DNA from: Utricularia gibba
Taxonomy: Eukaryota > Streptophyta > Magnoliopsida > Lamiales > Lentibulariaceae
Direction of reading: 5' to 3'
Assembly (NCBI GenBank): GCA_002189035.1
Contig: NEEC01000010.1
Span: forward strand, 310,001-374,000
Length of the DNA stretch: 64,000 nt
The position numbers and the translations under genes are program-made. Under the pieces are notes generated by a model. The model searched no databases and had not been told where the DNA came from. It saw only the letters and a program-made list of their open reading frames with translations. Within the stretch, counting starts at the first letter, position 1; every line of letters begins with the position of its first letter. Below are positions 60,454 through 64,000 of the stretch, one piece after another.

Positions 60454-60945
60454 TGTTGGGTCCGATTTGGGTATTACGAGATTTTTAGGTGTGTGAGGTG
60501 ATCGATGGAATAGAAAATAGACAGGGATTTTTTCATAGAAACCGCCGAAGGACGAAAAAACCATGGAGCTATCGGAGCTCGCCGGAAAATGGCCTTACTA
60601 ATTGAAGGAGAAGAGAGGGATATAAGTTGGAATGTCATAAGTTCAACCTTTTATTCTTCAGGTTTTCTTATATTTATAGAGGAAGCTAATCCGATTGAAT
60701 TCTGAATCATGTAGATGCCAGCTACTTTCTGTGCCTGCTAACTGTACTTGATCCCACTATCGGATAATTGTCGACTGTTCTGACATCACTATAATTTGGC
60801 TACTTTTCAATCTATCAAATCGGCCGCTCTTGCCAAGCTTTGACACTTATTGGTCTGTCATTCCACAACTGCCTTTTAGTATAACATTATTGTATCGACC
60901 GGTTTGGTTTGCAGTGAACCTATTTCATTACTTCTCTACCCAACA
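60454..60945 (-). repeat. Copia-like LTR
   Basis: This 492-bp unit ends in an 8-bp perfect inverted repeat, TGTTGGGT and ACCCAACA. On the - strand a TATA-like CTATAAATATA is at about 60694-60684, followed by a leader-like C/T-rich stretch. Flanks (AAACC and CTTTG) are not a target duplication, so it may be one end of a truncated element rather than a solo LTR. Confidence 0.65.
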
Positions 60946-61889
60946 CTTTGCAAGCCTCCTTCTTACCTGACTCCATGTGGCATTCGCCGATTTTGAGCTC
61001 CACCACCCATATAGAGTTTAGACAACAAATCCCATGAAACATAACTTTTTCGAAACTACAAGAATTACACAACCATTTGTGTAATTATTCCACAAACTAT
61101 TTGCGATTCCATCTAATTTTTTTTAATCAATAAGTCCATCTTATTTAGTCTTCAAGTAGGAGAGATTTGAATAATAGAAATGAAATATAGTTATTCAATA
61201 TTTTCTTGAAAACCTTCTAGAATAATTAACTTCATAACATCATGATTCATATGTATACCCTAATTAATTTCACATGCTAGAATAATCACACAGCGTCTCA
61301 ATAGGATTCAATTAAAAATAAAGTTATTTTACCTTTTGGAATACAAAACTTAAAAATATTTCTAGTAATAACATCTTTAAGGATTCAATTACCCGATATT
61401 GATTCCTTCCATCTTGAAAGTGAGTAAATAAAATTCATATTTTGATTACATACTTCTAGGACATTAAATGATATTTATCCATTTCAATTTTAATGTTTTG
61501 CTTTGTCACCATATGTACCCTTGATAGGAAATAAGAGACATCAAAGATTTCTAGATTGAAGATAAAATGTAGTAAAATGTATTTAATTAAAACAACAAAA
61601 AAAAAACACAACTTGTTTGGAAAGAAGCAACCATGTAGCATATCAAAATATATAAATTATTGCATTTGTAGGTATAAGAAGAATTGATTTAACAAATAAA
61701 CTATCATATAAAGAAAGAACTCCCTATAGAATCAATTTAAAATATTGACTAATGATTCATGTAATCTTTTGAGTTTATATTTCTGTATTGAAGTTTTTTG
61801 GTGATGAGTCAATATATTGCAAGAGAAACATTCATTTTTTTTTTGTATAAGATATATTCTTTGAATCTCTTAAATCTATAAAATCATAT
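60946..61889. other. AT-rich gene-free stretch
   Basis: Nothing recognisable on either strand. Confidence 0.5.
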
Positions 61890-63475
61890 AGCAATAGATA
61901 TAAGTGACCAAAAGTCTCATCATCACAAAAATATGTGTTTTCCAATGGGAGAGATATTTTATTCTTCTTCATTCTCCATGGTTCTGCTACGACTTCTTAC
62001 TCCATCTACTTCCCTATAATTGTTTTTGTGTTCTCCAATGGGAGAGATATTTTCTTCTCACTCTCATCATCACAAAAATCTTCTTTTTCGTCATTTTGAG
62101 ATTTGGGTGTACTTGATTCAACCTTTGTCCATATCTCCTATAACTTCACTATTCTCTTTTGGCCCCTCGAGATTTGAGTTGCTGACATATGCTGCATTGC
62201 TCAAAAACGATTTAGCTCCAATTAAGAGTAAAAGATACAAACATTATCGTTGATCAAAAAAATGCAAAAATACATGATATAATATAAGTTTTGTAGCATA
62301 ATACTTGATAAGTGATTTTGTGTCGTTCAAAAACATGTTTTTCCATTATTCTTGAGTGTTATTTTTACTTATCTTAAACTCCACTTTCTCATTATTTTCA
62401 ATTAATTTTGTATCTTTCACACTACTTTAATCATTTTGGAGAGAAAGTGTATTTTATGGATTATTTTAGAGTACTTTTGGATCAATTTGAGGAGAAATCA
62501 AGACCCACGAAATTTTGGACTAGATGGGTCACGAATCTCTGCCCACGAATCGGTCAAACGATGAAGATTTGGTCCAAGATTCGTGGATAAGATAGAGATA
62601 TGAAGAAGACCTTCGAAGATTTAGATAGAAGATCTTATTCAAGCCTATCAAATAAGCTTAATACGAAGCCTTGGATCTACTCTCTATAAATACCTTACTC
62701 TCTCAACTATTAGAGACGTCTTTGACCACTTTTCCTTTGTATTTTTCCTATTTTGTGTCTATTTTCATGTTAGAATCAAGTCTGCACGTGTAGGCGCTTG
62801 CAGCTGAGGATCTGTGGTGAAACCTTGCTTGCGCAAGTCCTACGCGTGTGACTGTTTTACTATGTTTTTTTATATTTAAATTGAAGTTTGATTCTATTTT
62901 TCGCAACGTTTTCTTTACCAACGTGCTCTTTCGTATCACTTAACTCGAAGGAAGTGTGAGAAAATCAAAGGTTAGCCTCAAACACCTAAAGAGAAGGGTT
63001 CAATCGGACATCGTTGGTAAGACACATTCTGTCTAATCTGTCTGCGAAGTGTGAGGTGTAGGGGTTAGATTTGGGTGTGGGGAAAACATGGGTTATCACA
63101 AGAGGTGATGCGGTTGATTCCATAATTCCACAAAACAAGGGATGGTGCTATGACGGTCACCGAATAACACTACTTTAGAATAACACCCTCATAGCTTACA
63201 CAAGAAGGTCAGTCTTCAAGGTTTGCACACACGCAAGGACAAATTTTAAGTAAGGTGGATCTTAGATCCAATGCCACTTTTTTTATTGTTTTTAAATACA
63301 AATTTTTCTTTTGTTTTCAGTCTTTTTGAATTTTTGTTTGAATAGAAAATTCTAATAACAATTCCCTTTGGATACGATCTTATTTTATTACTTCGACGGT
63401 TTCTGTGCACTTGTAGAATCGCCATCAATACTAATCACTCATCTATCCTAAAGCACTTAAAAATATGCGTTATCA
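61890..63475 (-). repeat. LTR fragment related to family 1/element D, split by a solo LTR
   Basis: The right end (63433-63475, ending GCGTTATCA) and the part left of 62305 align with the 5' end of the element D LTR (57300-57551). The piece also contains a local duplication of the phrase CCAATGGGAGAGATATTTT (61933 and 62036). Confidence 0.6.
62306..63427 (+). mobile_element. Solo LTR, family 2, second copy
   Basis: This 1122-bp unit begins TGATAAGTGA and ends CCATCA, with a perfect duplication ATACT (62301-62305 and 63428-63432). It aligns with 47053-48200 along its whole length. It interrupts an older LTR fragment. Confidence 0.93.
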
Positions 63476-64000
63476 ATATCATAATTAAATGCTCATTCAA
63501 AACGATAGCATACAATTGAAAAAAAGGCGCACAACTAACTAGCCTTTTTTTTTTACATGAAATGACATTAATGAAGGTAAAACATCAAAAACTCATTTGA
63601 TTTCAGCATAATATAAATAGAAATCACGATAAAGACCCATGTTCAATTTTTGTTCAATAGAAATATAAATCATTTACCTGGATTTTTGGGATGAAGAACT
63701 CAAGCGACTTCAATCTGCGTGTGAAAACACTAAAAATCAAACTTGAGATGCTTTTTGAACCTCATTTATATTTTGGGGGGAAATTATCAAAAATCTTTAA
63801 ACACCGTCATCTTAAAATACTAAACACGAATTTTAAAATAAAACTATTCACTACCAAACATACCCTAATAAAACTATATTTTAATTTGAAGAAAATACTA
63901 AACACGAATTTTTAAAAATTAATGACTTTTAACCTCATTAAATTCACTACCAAACATACCCTAATAATCTAACACTTACAACCGAGCAATCACTTTTACC
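63476..64000. other. AT-rich end of window
   Basis: No gene. A phrase containing CACTACCAAACATACCCTAA occurs at about 63850 and 63945, each preceded by ACTAAACACGAATTTT, indicating a short direct duplication. Confidence 0.6.

Noticed and set aside
1-64000. CRISPR arrays, bacterial operons, riboswitches, tRNA or rRNA genes
   Set aside because: No regular spaced repeats, no ribosome binding sites and no cloverleaf seen; introns and LTR elements show plant nuclear DNA. The tRNA-like matches are only primer binding sites.

Overview
The window is nuclear DNA of a flowering plant, very probably a eudicot. It is AT-rich, its genes are split by GT-AG introns, and most of it is LTR retrotransposons primed by tRNA-Asp (the Athila/Tat branch of Ty3/gypsy), Ty1/copia debris and solo LTRs. 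I recognise three cellular loci. They are an 18-exon coiled-coil protein gene on the + strand (28725-32380) carrying one in-frame stop, a decayed UBP12/13 (USP7-type) deubiquitinase on the - strand (42013-34996), and an intact PIRL6-like leucine-rich-repeat gene on the - strand (43886-42504).

Layout. 1-1295 holds no recognisable gene. 1296-24074 is a nest: an Athila-like element C (+) received a Tat-like element B (-, 1967-18922, duplicated target TTTAT) in its 5' LTR. B's 3' LTR then received a solo-LTR-type element (2581-3756, CTAGG) and Athila-like element A (+, 4018-10665, TCTTC). B's interior also carries copia debris. 24075-28724 is non-genic, with a solo LTR at 24416-25556 (CATGA). 28725-32380 is the coiled-coil gene. 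32850-34995 is an eroded gypsy integrase containing a hAT-type MITE (33140-33682). 34996-43886 holds the deubiquitinase pseudogene and the LRR gene. 43887-47052 is AT-rich and gene-free apart from a TATA box. 47053-63475 is a second nest: a copia element E (+, from about 49030 to 58960) is interrupted by a solo LTR (49279-50449, GGGGG) and by Athila-like element D (-, 51757-57551). It is flanked by two solo LTRs of a second family (47053-48200, ATCTT; 62306-63427, ATACT).

Most notable signal. Elements A, C and D each have LTRs, a tRNA-Asp primer site and gag. A and D also keep protease, then jump straight to a stub of the RNaseH-integrase linker; no reverse transcriptase, RNase H or integrase core is seen in any of the three. 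A and D lie at different sites in opposite orientation and share this architecture. That suggests a mobilised non-autonomous gag-protease family that borrows its reverse transcriptase and integrase, rather than independent decay. All calls come from reading the sequence; family names rest on recalled motifs and were not checked by database search.
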